Counted from the first letter of the stretch, positions 53,339-62,917 are shown. The stretch: DNA of 64,000 nt from Christiangramia sabulilitoris (GCF_007050985.1 NZ_VHSF01000003.1:593500-657499), one strand, 5' to 3'. A program made the numbers and translations. Notes: generated by a model from the letters alone, not told the origin.

Positions 53339-54604
53339 CTACAAATTATACTGTTTTATCTTTCGGTAAAGTGTTCGTTCGCTTATCCCAAGTTCTTCGG
53401 CAGCAGCTTTACGTTTACCGCTATGTCTTTCCAGAGATTTCTTTATGAGTTCTAACTCCTTATCCTGAAGAGATAGCGTTTCCTCTTCCTCAATTTCTTC
53501 AGCAAAATAGTATTTATCTTTTTCTTCCTGTCTTGCCGTAGAATTATTTTGCTGTGGAATTTGCAGAACATTTAACTGGTCGTCATCGATATCTGCCTCA
53601 TCAATATCATCGCCGCTATTTCCATAGATCTTCTGAATTAAACCTTCATTATCATCCTGTACCTGCTTGGAATCACCTTCCTGCATCAATTTAAGGGTAA
53701 GTTTCTTCAGATCATTCAGGTCACTCTTCATATCGAAAAGAACTTTATAAAGAATCTCCCGCTCATTACTAAAATCACTCTCCTGTTTTTTATCTGAAAT
53801 CACCGCCGGAAGATTACTTCCAACATCGGGCAGGTAATGCCGCAGATCTGAAGCACTTATAATTCTATTCTGTTCCAGAACCGAGATCTGTTCAGCAATA
53901 TTTCTTAGCTGACGGATATTTCCACCCCACCTGTACTTTAGTAGGAGGTCCACGGCATCATCCTCCAGTTTTATCGTAGGCATTTTATACTTCAGGCCAA
54001 AGTCTGAAGCGAATTTTCTGAATAAAAGGTGAATATCATCTTTTCTCTCGCGAAGTGGCGGCAGGTTGATCTCCACGGTACTCAATCTATAGTAAAGATC
54101 CTCTCTGAATTTCTCTTTCTTAATAGACTCGAACATATTGATGTTCGTAGCCGCTACGATCCTCACGTTTGTTTTTTGAACTTTGGAAGAACCTACCTTG
54201 ATGAATTCTCCATTTTCCAACACCCGCAACAAACGCACCTGGGTTGGTAAAGGCAGTTCACCAACCTCATCTAAAAATATAGTTCCGCCATCGGCAACCT
54301 CAAAATATCCATTCCTCGTTTGGGTAGCTCCGGTGAATGCTCCTTTCTCGTGACCGAACAATTCACTGTCTATAGTTCCTTCAGGAATGGCCCCACAGTT
54401 CACTGCTATGTATTTCCCATGTTTCCTGTGAGAGAGGGCATGAATGATCTTGGGGATACTTTCTTTACCCACACCACTCTCTCCGGTAACAAGCACCGAA
54501 ATATCTGTTGGCGCAACCTGTATCGCCTTTTCTACTGAACGATTTAGTTTGGGGTCGTCACCAATGATCCCAAATCGCTGTTTTATCGCCTGTACTGATT
54601 CCAT
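53339..54604 (-). CDS. Sigma-54-dependent transcriptional activator (no receiver domain)
   Basis: A 421-residue AAA+ activator that remodels sigma-54 RNA polymerase. Walker A GESGVGKE (41-48), the sigma-54 contact loop GAFTGA (88-93), Walker B with Asp112-Glu113 (GTIFLDE), and a C-terminal Fis-type helix-turn-helix (about 385-421, RKAAAEELGISERTLYRKIKQ). There is no N-terminal receiver or sensor domain, so activity is probably controlled by expression or by a partner. A Glu/Asp-rich linker lies between AAA+ and HTH. It sits in an essential-gene block between miaB and lptE. Target genes unknown. Confidence 0.93.
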   Translation of the reverse strand: MESVQAIKQRFGIIGDDPKLNRSVEKAIQVAPTDISVLVTGESGVGKESIPKIIHALSHRKHGKYIAVNCGAIPEGTIDSELFGHEKGAFTGATQTRNGYFEVADGGTIFLDEVGELPLPTQVRLLRVLENGEFIKVGSSKVQKTNVRIVAATNINMFESIKKEKFREDLYYRLSTVEINLPPLRERKDDIHLLFRKFASDFGLKYKMPTIKLEDDAVDLLLKYRWGGNIRQLRNIAEQISVLEQNRIISASDLRHYLPDVGSNLPAVISDKKQESDFSNEREILYKVLFDMKSDLNDLKKLTLKLMQEGDSKQVQDDNEGLIQKIYGNSGDDIDEADIDDDQLNVLQIPQQNNSTARQEEKDKYYFAEEIEEEETLSLQDKELELIKKSLERHSGKRKAAAEELGISERTLYRKIKQYNL

Positions 54605-54662
54605 TTAGAAATATTCTGTATTGCTAAAAAGCATAATCCCGAAAATTATGCTTTAATACTAT

Positions 54663-56108
54663 TTAATTATTATCGCTATAACCTACCGGCTTCCCGATCA
54701 AGGTTGCACTGGTACAATCATTAATTATTACATTCACGAAATCTCCTACCTGATAATTTTCTTTATCAAATACCACTACTGTATTCTGAGAATTTCTTCC
54801 ACTCCAGTGGTTTGCAGATTTTTTCGATTCTCTTTCGATGAGAACCTCAACAGTTTGTCCCAGGAACCTTTCTGTTCTTCGCTTGCTATGCTTTTGTTGA
54901 AGATCTACTATTTCCTGCAGCCTTCTTTTCTTTACTTCTTCCGGTACATCATCCTCAAGTTTACGCTCGGCCATAGTACCTGGTCTTTCAGAATATGCGA
55001 ACATATAGCCAAAATCATACTGAACATATTCCATCAGGGACAGAGTGTCCTGATGATCTTCTTCGGTTTCTGTGGGGAATCCGGTGATAAGATCATGAGA
55101 GATTCCGCAGCCCGGAATCATTTTTTTAATATTATCTATAAGCCTGAAGTATTCCTCCCTGGTGTGAAGTCGATTCATTTTTTTCAAAATACGGTCACTC
55201 CCACTTTGTACCGGTAAATGAATGTAATTACAAATATTACGATATTTAGCCATGGCCTCTATAACATCCAGAGTCATATCCTGGGGATTGGAAGTAGAGA
55301 AGCGAATTCTCATTTTTGGCTGTGCTTCGGCAACCAGCTTTAAAAGCCCGGCAAAATTGGTAGCGGTCGCTTTTTGAATTTCGGTGGCATTCTTAAAGTC
55401 CTTCTTTAATCCGCCGCCATACCAAAGATAACTATCCACATTCTGCCCTAGTAAGGTGATCTCTTTGTATCCTTTGGCAGCGAGGTCATTCACTTCCTCA
55501 ATAATACTTTGAGGATCACGGCTTCTTTCCCTGCCACGGGTAAATGGTACCACACAAAATGTACACATATTATCACAACCACGGGTAATGGATACAAATG
55601 CAGAAACACCGTTTGTTTGCAGCCTTACAGGCGAAATATCACCGTAAGTTTCTTCCTTGCTAAGGATAACATTTATGGCATCTCTACCTTCTTCGACTTC
55701 GTTGATAAGATTTGGAAGGTCCTTATAGGCATCTGGTCCCACGACCAGATCTACGATCTTCTCTTCCTCGAGAAATTTGCTTTTAAGTCTCTCGGCCATA
55801 CAACCCAGTACTCCAACTTTCATCCCTGGATTTATCCTCTTTACGGCATTATATTTCTCCAGACGTTTGCGAACAGTTTGTTCAGCTTTTTCCCTGATAG
55901 AACAGGTATTCACCAAAACAAGATCTGCCTCCTCCAAATTCTGGGTGGTATTAAAACCTTCTTTGGAAAGAATAGAAGCTACAATTTCACTATCGCTGAA
56001 ATTCATAGCGCATCCGTAACTTTCAATGAAAAGTTTACGACTGTTCTCTGCTTTCTGTTCAAGCACTAAAGAGTTTCCCTGCTTTTTTTCGTCTATTGTC
56101 TTCTCCAT
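54663..56108 (-). CDS. miaB: tRNA-2-methylthio-N6-dimethylallyladenosine synthase MiaB
   Basis: Adds a methylthio group to i6A37 of tRNAs reading UNN codons, using two SAM. 481 residues: N-terminal UPF0004 domain with its cluster cysteines Cys33, Cys69 and Cys103, radical SAM motif C178xxxC182xxC185 ([13 protein letters not shown]), and a C-terminal TRAM domain ([18 protein letters not shown]). A canonical promoter lies directly upstream (56142-56172), so it heads the block with the sigma-54 activator. Normal length. Confidence 0.96.
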   Translation of the reverse strand: MEKTIDEKKQGNSLVLEQKAENSRKLFIESYGCAMNFSDSEIVASILSKEGFNTTQNLEEADLVLVNTCSIREKAEQTVRKRLEKYNAVKRINPGMKVGVLGCMAERLKSKFLEEEKIVDLVVGPDAYKDLPNLINEVEEGRDAINVILSKEETYGDISPVRLQTNGVSAFVSITRGCDNMCTFCVVPFTRGRERSRDPQSIIEEVNDLAAKGYKEITLLGQNVDSYLWYGGGLKKDFKNATEIQKATATNFAGLLKLVAEAQPKMRIRFSTSNPQDMTLDVIEAMAKYRNICNYIHLPVQSGSDRILKKMNRLHTREEYFRLIDNIKKMIPGCGISHDLITGFPTETEEDHQDTLSLMEYVQYDFGYMFAYSERPGTMAERKLEDDVPEEVKKRRLQEIVDLQQKHSKRRTERFLGQTVEVLIERESKKSANHWSGRNSQNTVVVFDKENYQVGDFVNVIINDCTSATLIGKPVGYSDNN

Positions 56109-56141
56109 AAAACTGTAATAACCGGTCGGTTTTTAGAATCG

Positions 56142-56172
56142 CAAAGATAGGACTAAACAGAGTTCTGACAAA
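56142..56172 (-). promoter_or_regulatory. Bacteroidota-type promoter of miaB
   Basis: On the minus strand TTTG (56172-56169), 19 bases, then TATCTTTG (56149-56142) match the consensus exactly, with predicted transcription start near 56135 and the miaB start at 56108. Confidence 0.85.
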
Positions 56173-56251
56173 GTGACAGAAAAAATTTATTACGTACCTA
56201 CGCAACCAAATTCCCACTCCTGCATCTTTATATTAACCAATAGAATAAAAA

Positions 56252-57478
56252 ATGAAAAAGCTCTTCCTGTTTCCCTTGCTCCTGGCATTCCTATTTCTTT
56301 CTTCCTGCAGTGAAGAGCAAGAGTCAAACCTGGTTACCGTTGCTGTTCCCGTTACTCAAAGTATTGCAGATTTTAGAGCTTCGGTGAAAGTTGAACAACC
56401 CAAAGGAATTAAAGAATCAGGGAAAATTTACGCCTGGAAGGATTATATTTTTGTGAACGACAAGAATGAAGGAGTTCATATATTGGACAACCAGGACCCT
56501 CGCAATCCGGTTAAAATAAAATTCATTAACATTCCCGGAAATAAGGACATCGCGATAAGTGATGCGAAACTATATGCAGACAGCGGAATGGATCTGGTGG
56601 TTTTTGACATCAGCGATATGAACAATATTAAGGAAACAAACCGGTTAAAAGATGTGTTCCCTACGTATTTTCATATTGCACCTGCAGGTGCAAGTTATGT
56701 TGATTTTGAGAATTTTAACCAGGAAAATGAAGTAATCGTGGGCTATGTCTTCGAAACCAGGAAAATTGAAATGGTCACCATGGATACCGACTGGCTTAGC
56801 TTTGAAAGTGTTTCAGGCGGAAACCGAAGCGGAACCGGGGGCAGCATGTCCAGGTTCAGTATTAACAAGGATTTTCTTTATTTAGCAGATGAAACAGCCC
56901 TGTCTGTATTTGACATTTCAAATCCCTCCGATCCAAACAGGGTAAGCTCTGAATATGCCGGCTGGCGAATAGAAACCATTTTCAATTACGAGGACCATTT
57001 ATATTTAGGCAGCGCAACCGGTATGTATATATATAGTATTGAGGATGCCGCGGCTCCAAAGCAGGTTTCTTTTTTACAACATGTACTTGGCTGTGACCCG
57101 GTGGTGGTAAAGGATAATTATGCCTACGTCACCATTCGAGGGGGCAATGAATGCGAACAGAATTTCAATCAGTTGGACGTAGTGGATATCTCAGATAAAC
57201 AAAATCCTGAAATTGTTGAAACCTATGAAATGACCAATCCCTATGGTCTGGGCGTGAAAGACGATTGGTTATTTGTTTGTGATGGAAATGACGGATTGAA
57301 AGTATTTGATATAAAAAACACTCCCAGCCTTGAGCAAATTGGTCATTTTTCTGACATAAATACCTATGATGTCATCCCTCTGGATGAAAAATTGCTCATG
57401 GTTGGGAATAATACACTTTATCAATATTCCTATAAAGGCGATGAGATCAATTTACTTAGCACCTATATTTTAAATTGA
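56252..57478 (+). CDS. LVIVD-repeat lipoprotein
   Basis: 408 residues: a lipoprotein signal with lipobox LSSC (Cys19) and a series of LVIVD-type repeats predicted to fold as a beta-propeller. Repeats read VHILDNQDPRNPVK, LSVFDISNPSDPNRVS, LDVVDISDKQNPEIVE and LKVFDIKNTPSLEQIG, spaced about 45-60 residues. Likely surface-exposed, protein- or glycan-binding; no catalytic residues apparent. Divergent from miaB across 143 bases, and a good terminator follows. Confidence 0.87.
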   Translation: MKKLFLFPLLLAFLFLSSCSEEQESNLVTVAVPVTQSIADFRASVKVEQPKGIKESGKIYAWKDYIFVNDKNEGVHILDNQDPRNPVKIKFINIPGNKDIAISDAKLYADSGMDLVVFDISDMNNIKETNRLKDVFPTYFHIAPAGASYVDFENFNQENEVIVGYVFETRKIEMVTMDTDWLSFESVSGGNRSGTGGSMSRFSINKDFLYLADETALSVFDISNPSDPNRVSSEYAGWRIETIFNYEDHLYLGSATGMYIYSIEDAAAPKQVSFLQHVLGCDPVVVKDNYAYVTIRGGNECEQNFNQLDVVDISDKQNPEIVETYEMTNPYGLGVKDDWLFVCDGNDGLKVFDIKNTPSLEQIGHFSDINTYDVIPLDEKLLMVGNNTLYQYSYKGDEINLLSTYILN

Positions 57479-57506
57479 TCTGGCCTTTTGTTTGGTTTTT
57501 GTGAAG

Positions 57507-57532
57507 ATCCCCGTTACCACGGGGATTTTTTC
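57507..57532 (+). terminator. Intrinsic terminator
   Basis: ATCCCCGT (57507-57514) pairs perfectly with ACGGGGAT (57519-57526) around a TACC loop and runs into T residues, 28 bases after the LVIVD-protein stop. Confidence 0.9.
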
Positions 57533-57829
57533 TTAGTATTTCTTTTTCGAGATCCTGTTTCCTGTAATCTGCCGCTGAGCTTTACTTTTAAATCTTTTAA
57601 CCGAATCATTTCTAAGCTTCTCATGTTTGGTAGGTCTCCCCTGAACTCTCGCTCTCCATTTTCTCCAGTTACGGGGATGCATCTGTTCCCGCATAAAAGT
57701 AATCACCTGTTTTTCAGTTAATCCAAACTGATATTCTATAGCTTCAAAGGTAGTGCGGTCTTCCCAGGCCATGGAGATTATCCGGTCTATCTGCCTCTCA
57801 TCAAATTCATATTCTTCAGCAATTTTCAT
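57533..57829 (-). CDS. TIGR03643-family protein
   Basis: A 98-residue basic protein matching the TIGR03643 family: RIISMAWEDRTTFEAIEYQ, GLTEKQVITFMREQM, and HPRNWRKWRARVQGRPTKH, which is almost invariant. Start taken at MKIAEEYEF, the longer frame adding 11 residues. The helix pattern and basic tail (KRFKSKAQRQ) suggest nucleic-acid binding, but I know of no experimental function. Close to the rplU-rpmA operon but preceded by its terminator, so probably separate. Confidence 0.9.
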   Translation of the reverse strand: MKIAEEYEFDERQIDRIISMAWEDRTTFEAIEYQFGLTEKQVITFMREQMHPRNWRKWRARVQGRPTKHEKLRNDSVKRFKSKAQRQITGNRISKKKY

Positions 57830-57878
57830 TTTGTTTAATTTTTTTACAATATAATTAAACATTTTAAATAATAGCCAT

Positions 57879-57908
57879 AAAAAAACCCCAATCCTGAGAA
57901 AGGGGTTC
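57879..57908 (-). terminator. Intrinsic terminator of rplU-rpmA
   Basis: On the minus strand AACCCC pairs with GGGGTT across a 12-base loop and is followed by a T run; it begins 27 bases beyond the rpmA stop. Confidence 0.85.
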
Positions 57909-57934
57909 TGTATACTTATAAAAGTTTGTTTTAA

Positions 57935-58195
57935 TTAAGCATCGAAAGGCTCAATAGAAACATAAGATTTATCATCTTTCTTTTTTGTGAACTTCACAAG
58001 TCCGTCAACTTTAGCATGTAAAGTATGGTCTTTTCCGGCATATACATTTTCACCTGGACGATGAGCCGTACCTCTTTGTCTTACGATAATATTTCCTGCA
58101 ACGGCAGCCTGACCACCAAAGATCTTCACACCTAAGCGTTTCGATTCTGATTCTCTACCGTTCTTGGAACTACCAACTCCTTTTTTATGTGCCAT
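57935..58195 (-). CDS. rpmA: 50S ribosomal protein L27
   Basis: The 86-residue protein has the diagnostic [24 protein letters not shown] start, [22 protein letters not shown] and the tail YVSIEPF. Its N-terminus reaches the peptidyl transferase centre; no extra N-terminal peptide requiring processing is present. Twenty-six bases after rplU in one operon with a defined promoter and terminator. Confidence 0.97.
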   Translation of the reverse strand: MAHKKGVGSSKNGRESESKRLGVKIFGGQAAVAGNIIVRQRGTAHRPGENVYAGKDHTLHAKVDGLVKFTKKKDDKSYVSIEPFDA

Positions 58196-58221
58196 TTTAT
58201 TGCGTTTTTAGTAGTTTAAAT

Positions 58222-58713
58222 TTAGCTTAATGCAGCAATTAGTTCTGCTTTCTTCATTGAAGAATAACCTTCAACACCTTTTTCTTTAGCCATTTCTCTA
58301 AGCTCAACTACAGTGTGCTGACTTAGATCACCTGATTTAGACTCAGATTTAGCTTCTTTCTTAGGCTCTTCTTTTTTAGCTGAAGTTGCTTTCTTACCAC
58401 CTTTAAGGTCTATCCCTTCAATTAAAAGTTCTGTAAGGGCTTGTCTGTGACCGTTCTTAACACGGTAACCTTTACGTCTTTTCTTTTTGAATACAATAAC
58501 TTTATCACCTTTCAAGTGACGATTGATCTTTGCTCCAACAAGAGCTCCTTCTATAGCCGGGGCGCCAACGGTAATATTGTCTCCATCTGCAGTCAGAAGA
58601 ACTTTATCGAAAGAAACACTGTCTCCTTCTTCTCCTGCTAAACGGTTTACAAAAACCTTCTGGTCTTTTGCAACTTTAAATTGCTGCCCTGCTATCTCTA
58701 CAATTGCGTACAT
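58222..58713 (-). CDS. rplU: 50S ribosomal protein L21 with C-terminal extension
   Basis: 163 residues, about 60 more than E. coli L21. Residues 1-100 are canonical ([38 protein letters not shown]). A Lys/Glu-rich linker (about 107-130) leads to a final helical module, [20 protein letters not shown] followed by [13 protein letters not shown], resembling a SAP/Rho-N nucleic-acid-binding motif. Such extensions occur in Flavobacteriia L21. First gene of the rplU-rpmA operon, 60 bases from a consensus promoter. Confidence 0.95.
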   Translation of the reverse strand: MYAIVEIAGQQFKVAKDQKVFVNRLAGEEGDSVSFDKVLLTADGDNITVGAPAIEGALVGAKINRHLKGDKVIVFKKKRRKGYRVKNGHRQALTELLIEGIDLKGGKKATSAKKEEPKKEAKSESKSGDLSQHTVVELREMAKEKGVEGYSSMKKAELIAALS

Positions 58714-58773
58714 AGCGTATAATTAATTATTTAAATACTTAAAATAAATCTCACGTTTTCACGCAAGCGGGTG

Positions 58774-58804
58774 CAAATATAATCCTAATTAATTAATTGA
58801 CAAA
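58774..58804 (-). promoter_or_regulatory. Bacteroidota-type promoter of rplU-rpmA
   Basis: On the minus strand TTTG (58804-58801), a 19-base spacer and TATATTTG (58781-58774) match the family consensus perfectly. The predicted transcript start is near 58767 and the first gene starts at 58713. Confidence 0.88.
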
Positions 58805-58828
58805 GGTTTTTTACTTTTTCAAAGTTGG

Positions 58829-59293
58829 TTACAAAGTATGCTTCTTAGCTTCTTTGGTGTTCCAGGATTGTTTAAATAATTGCATAAAAGAAAGCGTCAA
58901 CACCAGACTTGTTGCGAAGCCCATCACAGCTACCACAAACAATACAATACCAATATTGGTATTATAGTCCACTATCCATACAGTAATAAGATCATCCAAA
59001 AACCCAGGATTGAACTCGGCAGCGTATAGACCAAAGAATATGGTGAATATTATCGTAGCATTAAAGCCGGTTAATAAACTAGCCATAAACCCTTTTTGAT
59101 ACTTGAACTTATTCCCTTTATGCAACCTGTAATGTTTTAGAGCTTCATACATCCCATAAGCCATGATTACCCCATTGAATAAGCTGAATAATGGGTATAC
59201 ATGTAAATTGAATATTGAAAGAATTAAAAAGTAAGCGATTAATCCGGCTGAAATAGCCACTCCGTATTTAATTGGAATACTGAATTTGCCCAT
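58829..59293 (-). CDS. DUF4199-like membrane protein
   Basis: 154 residues with four membrane helices (about 10-28, 33-50, 68-90 and 112-136) and the family pattern YGVAISAGLIAYFLILSI, followed by KYQKGFMASLLTGFNATIIFT reduced in length. DUF4199 proteins are Bacteroidota-specific and uncharacterised. The C-terminus is polar and basic (NTKEAKKH). It shares the intergenic region with the divergent M16 protease gene. Complete, single gene. Confidence 0.85.
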   Translation of the reverse strand: MGKFSIPIKYGVAISAGLIAYFLILSIFNLHVYPLFSLFNGVIMAYGMYEALKHYRLHKGNKFKYQKGFMASLLTGFNATIIFTIFFGLYAAEFNPGFLDDLITVWIVDYNTNIGIVLFVVAVMGFATSLVLTLSFMQLFKQSWNTKEAKKHTL

Positions 59294-59461
59294 AGCAATT
59301 TGATAGTTTTGGTAGTAAATTTCCTAAAAAAGTAGCGTTTTTTGCCTTAATAGCCTGTTAATTTTAACACAATGGAGAGGATTAGCATTTTCAGAGTATA
59401 AATCTGTAACTTATTCGCTTACTTGGTTACTAATGTAATAACTGAAAAAAATTTATTGAAA

Positions 59462-60787
59462 ATGACTAACAAATTAAAGCTAATATTCTGCTCTCTCCTT
59501 GTTGGAGCTGCAGGATTTGCTCAGGAAGTAGAATTTACTGAGTATGAATTAGAAAATGGCCTGGATGTGATCCTGCATCAGGACAATACTGCTCCTGTGG
59601 TAACAGTAGGAGTAATGTACCATGTAGGTGCTAAAGATGAGCAACCCGGAAGATCTGGTTTTGCCCATTTCTTTGAACACCTACTTTTTGAAGGTACTGA
59701 AAATATTGAACGTGGAAAATGGTTCGATATCGTGGCTGCAAATGGCGGAAGTAATAATGCCAACACTACTCAGGACAGGACCTATTACTACGAAACCTTC
59801 CCGTCTAACAACCTTGAACTGGGTCTATGGATGGAATCTGAAAGAATGCTTCACCCGGTAATTAATGAAATTGGAGTAGAAACTCAAAATGAAGTTGTAA
59901 AGGAAGAAAAACGTTCCAGGATCGATAACGCTCCATACGGAAAGATCATCTATGCAACCGGAATTAACAAATATGTATTTGACAAGCATCCTTATAAAAA
60001 TTCTGTGATTGGGACTATGGAAGATCTTGACGCTGCAGAACTTGATGAATTCAAATCTTTCTTCCAAAAATATTATGGACCTAATAACGCGACTTTGGTT
60101 GTAGCAGGTGACATAAATATTCAGGATACCAAAAAGATGATCGCCAAATATTTCAGTGAAGTTCCAAAAGGACCTGAGGTTGAAAGAGTGGAGATCGAAG
60201 AGGAACCTATTACAGAAACTATTGAAGCCACCGAATATGACAGTAATATTCAGATCCCGGCGAAATTGTTCGTTTATCGCACTCCATCAATGGTAGACAG
60301 GGATGCATATGTACTGGACATGATCTCATCAATACTTACAGATGGTAAGAGCTCAAGAATGTACAAGAAAATGGTAGACGTAGAAAAAACTGCCCTGCAA
60401 GTGCTTGCTTTCCCAAGATCGCAGGAAGATTACGGTACCTATGTTATGGGAGCTTTAGCTCTTGGAGATACACCACTGGATACCCTTGCTGTTTCCATGG
60501 ATGAGGAAATTGAAAAACTTCAAACTGAACTTATTTCTGAAAAGGAGTATCAGAAATTACAGAACAAATTCGAGAATCGGTTTGTGAATTCTAACAGCAG
60601 TATCGAGGGCATCGCCTCTTCGCTGGCAACTTATAGTGTACTTTATGACGATACAGATCTAATCAATGAAGAGATCGAGATCTACAGAAATATCACCAGG
60701 GAGGATATTAAAAGAGTTGCGAACCAGTATCTACAGGAAAACCAAAGATTAGAATTGGATTACTTACCTGAAAGTGCCAAGGAATAA
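59462..60787 (+). CDS. M16 metalloprotease, catalytic subunit
   Basis: 441 residues from the ATG at 59462 with a signal peptide (MTNKLKLIFCSLLVGAAGFA); the longer frame from a TTG adds 13 residues before it. The inverted zinc motif HFFEH (His69, Glu72, His73) is intact, with a downstream glutamate in NEVVKEEKRS. Two half-domains of about 220 residues make the M16 clamshell. It forms a translationally close pair with the catalytically dead M16 protein downstream (19-base gap). Exported, probably periplasmic, degrading peptides. Substrate unknown. Confidence 0.93.
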   Translation: MTNKLKLIFCSLLVGAAGFAQEVEFTEYELENGLDVILHQDNTAPVVTVGVMYHVGAKDEQPGRSGFAHFFEHLLFEGTENIERGKWFDIVAANGGSNNANTTQDRTYYYETFPSNNLELGLWMESERMLHPVINEIGVETQNEVVKEEKRSRIDNAPYGKIIYATGINKYVFDKHPYKNSVIGTMEDLDAAELDEFKSFFQKYYGPNNATLVVAGDINIQDTKKMIAKYFSEVPKGPEVERVEIEEEPITETIEATEYDSNIQIPAKLFVYRTPSMVDRDAYVLDMISSILTDGKSSRMYKKMVDVEKTALQVLAFPRSQEDYGTYVMGALALGDTPLDTLAVSMDEEIEKLQTELISEKEYQKLQNKFENRFVNSNSSIEGIASSLATYSVLYDDTDLINEEIEIYRNITREDIKRVANQYLQENQRLELDYLPESAKE

Positions 60788-60806
60788 CCTAAAAAACAAA
60801 GAAAGA

Positions 60807-62870
60807 ATGAAATTCAATATACTTACATTATTTATTGCCTGTTTTCTTACCACAGCGTCTTTCGCTCAGGTAGATCGCTCGAAGCAGCCGGAACCGGGAC
60901 CGGCTCCAAAAATAAATCTGGGACAACCAGATGAATTTGTACTGGACAATGGTCTGAAAGTATTAATCGTAGAGAACCATAAGCTCCCAAGAGTTTCGGC
61001 TTCACTAATCATAGACAATACTCCCCATGCCGAGGAAAAGCCGGCTACAGCCGCACTGGTTTCCTCGTTACTGGGAACTGGAACCAAGAATATTTCAAAA
61101 GATGCTTTTAATGAAGAGATCGACTTCTTAGGTGCCAACCTCAACTTTGGATCTGAAAGTGCTTATGCCAGTTCGCTTTCCAAATTTTTCCCAAGAGTTA
61201 TGGAGCTAATGGCTGAAGGTGCCCTTAGACCTAATTTTACACAGGAAGAATTTGAGGCTGAAAAAACAAAACAGATAGAAGGCCTTAAGGCTAACGAAAA
61301 GAATGTTGGCGCTATCGCCAGCCGTGTTAGTGCAGCTCTTGCCTATGGAAAAAACCACCCTTATGGTGAGTTTGCCACGGTAGAGAATACAGAGAAAGTG
61401 ACCTTACAGGATGTAAAGGATTTTTATAACAGTTACTTTAAACCTGCCAACGCATACCTGGTTATAGTAGGAGATGTAAAGAAAGATGAAGTAAAAAAAC
61501 TGGTCAAAAAGAATTTTGGAAGCTGGGCGAAAGGCGCTCCAAAAACCAAAGAATTACCTGAAGTAGCCAATGTGAAAGAAACGCAGATCAACTTAATTGA
61601 TATGCCAAACGCTGTACAAAGCGAGCTAAGGTTGCAGAATACCATCAAACTTAAAATGAATGATGAGGACTATTTCCCTGTTTTGGTTGCAAACCAGATC
61701 TTAGGAGGGAGCTTTGGAAGCTATCTTAACATGAACCTAAGAGAAAATAAAGGATATACTTATGGCGCCAGAACAAGTACCGGTGCAGATAAATATGCTT
61801 CCAGATTCGTGGCCCAGGCAAGTGTAAGAAATGAGGTTACCGACAGTGCTATCGTAGAATCTCTTAAAGAGATCAACAGGATTAAAACAGAACTGGTGGA
61901 TGCAGAGATGCTGGAAAACGCCAAGAGTAAATTCGCCGGAGATTTCGTTCTTAGACTTGAAAGCCCTTCGACGATCGCCAGTTACGCCTTAAACGTTAAG
62001 ACTAACGATCTTCCAAAGGACTTTTACGAAAATTTCCTTTCTAAGATCAATGCAGTGACTGCTGAAGATATCAAACGTGTTGCCAACAAATATTATCAAA
62101 TAGATAATATGAGAATAGTTGTGGCAGGAAAGGCTTCAGATATTGCTGAAAACCTGGAAAAGATAAAGTGGAATGGAAATACAATTCCGGTTAAATACTA
62201 TAACAAATTAGGGGAACCAATAGCAAAGCCGGTTAAGAAAGAATTAGATCCTGCTATTACCGCCGATGCCGTTTTCTCGAAATATATCGAGGCTATCGGA
62301 GGTGAAGATTCTGTGATGAATATAGAAAGCATGGTGATGATCGCCCAGGCTGAGATCCAGGGAATGAAGCTTGATCTTGAGATGAAAAAGACCAGTGATG
62401 GAAAAATGAACCAGTCTATTTCTATGGGCGGGAATGTTATGAACATGCAGGTTTTTGATGGCAATACCGGTTACGTTATGGCTCAGGGACAAAAAATGCC
62501 TTATAATGAAGAGCAGATCGCCATGGCTAAAACCGATGCGCAGATCTTTCCTGAATTAAATGCCGAAAACGCTAAAGTTAGCGGTATAGAGAAAGTAAAC
62601 GAAGAAGACGCATATGTGGTTGAAATGGATGACAGCAACAAGAACTTTTATTCTGTAGAAACTGGTTTAAAGGTGAAGTCTGTAAAGTCTGTTTCTCAGG
62701 CCGGTCAAACCATGACCATTCCTACCCTTTATAGTGATTATAAAGAAGTGGAAGGCGTGAAGTTTCCATTTATGATCTCCCAAAGCATGGGACCACAGTC
62801 ATTCGAATTCAAAGTATCTGAAATTCTGGTGAATGAAGGTGTTGAGGAAAGTGATTTTGCAACTGAGTAA
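60807..62870 (+). CDS. M16 protease-like non-catalytic subunit with C-terminal beta domain
   Basis: 687 residues from ATG 60807 (signal peptide MKFNILTLFIACFLTTASFA). The two M16 domains (about 30-470) lack the HxxEH motif; the equivalent stretch is ATAALVSSLLGTG. The family Arg/Tyr substrate-clamp motif, ENKGYTYGARTS, is present, as in the non-catalytic partners of heterodimeric bacterial M16 enzymes. From about residue 490 a further region (TADAVFSKYIEAIGGEDSVMN onward) resembles outer-membrane lipoprotein-sorting/LolA-like beta folds; this addition is not part of M16. It presumably pairs with the upstream catalytic subunit. Confidence 0.9.
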   Translation: MKFNILTLFIACFLTTASFAQVDRSKQPEPGPAPKINLGQPDEFVLDNGLKVLIVENHKLPRVSASLIIDNTPHAEEKPATAALVSSLLGTGTKNISKDAFNEEIDFLGANLNFGSESAYASSLSKFFPRVMELMAEGALRPNFTQEEFEAEKTKQIEGLKANEKNVGAIASRVSAALAYGKNHPYGEFATVENTEKVTLQDVKDFYNSYFKPANAYLVIVGDVKKDEVKKLVKKNFGSWAKGAPKTKELPEVANVKETQINLIDMPNAVQSELRLQNTIKLKMNDEDYFPVLVANQILGGSFGSYLNMNLRENKGYTYGARTSTGADKYASRFVAQASVRNEVTDSAIVESLKEINRIKTELVDAEMLENAKSKFAGDFVLRLESPSTIASYALNVKTNDLPKDFYENFLSKINAVTAEDIKRVANKYYQIDNMRIVVAGKASDIAENLEKIKWNGNTIPVKYYNKLGEPIAKPVKKELDPAITADAVFSKYIEAIGGEDSVMNIESMVMIAQAEIQGMKLDLEMKKTSDGKMNQSISMGGNVMNMQVFDGNTGYVMAQGQKMPYNEEQIAMAKTDAQIFPELNAENAKVSGIEKVNEEDAYVVEMDDSNKNFYSVETGLKVKSVKSVSQAGQTMTIPTLYSDYKEVEGVKFPFMISQSMGPQSFEFKVSEILVNEGVEESDFATE

Positions 62871-62889
62871 TTTCTAATAAACTTCATAT

Positions 62890-62917
62890 AAAAAGCCCCT
62901 TTAACGGGGCTTTTTTT
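62890..62917. terminator. Bidirectional intrinsic terminator
   Basis: AAAAGCCCC (62891-62899) pairs with GGGGCTTTT (62906-62914), loop TTTAAC, with A and T runs on the two sides. It ends the M16 pair on the plus strand and the EamA gene on the minus strand, whose stop codon overlaps the T run. Confidence 0.9.

Noticed and set aside
55509..56069. 186-codon plus-strand ORF opposite miaB
   Set aside because: It is a shadow of the conserved miaB reading frame, rich in Phe, His and Ile and without features of its own.
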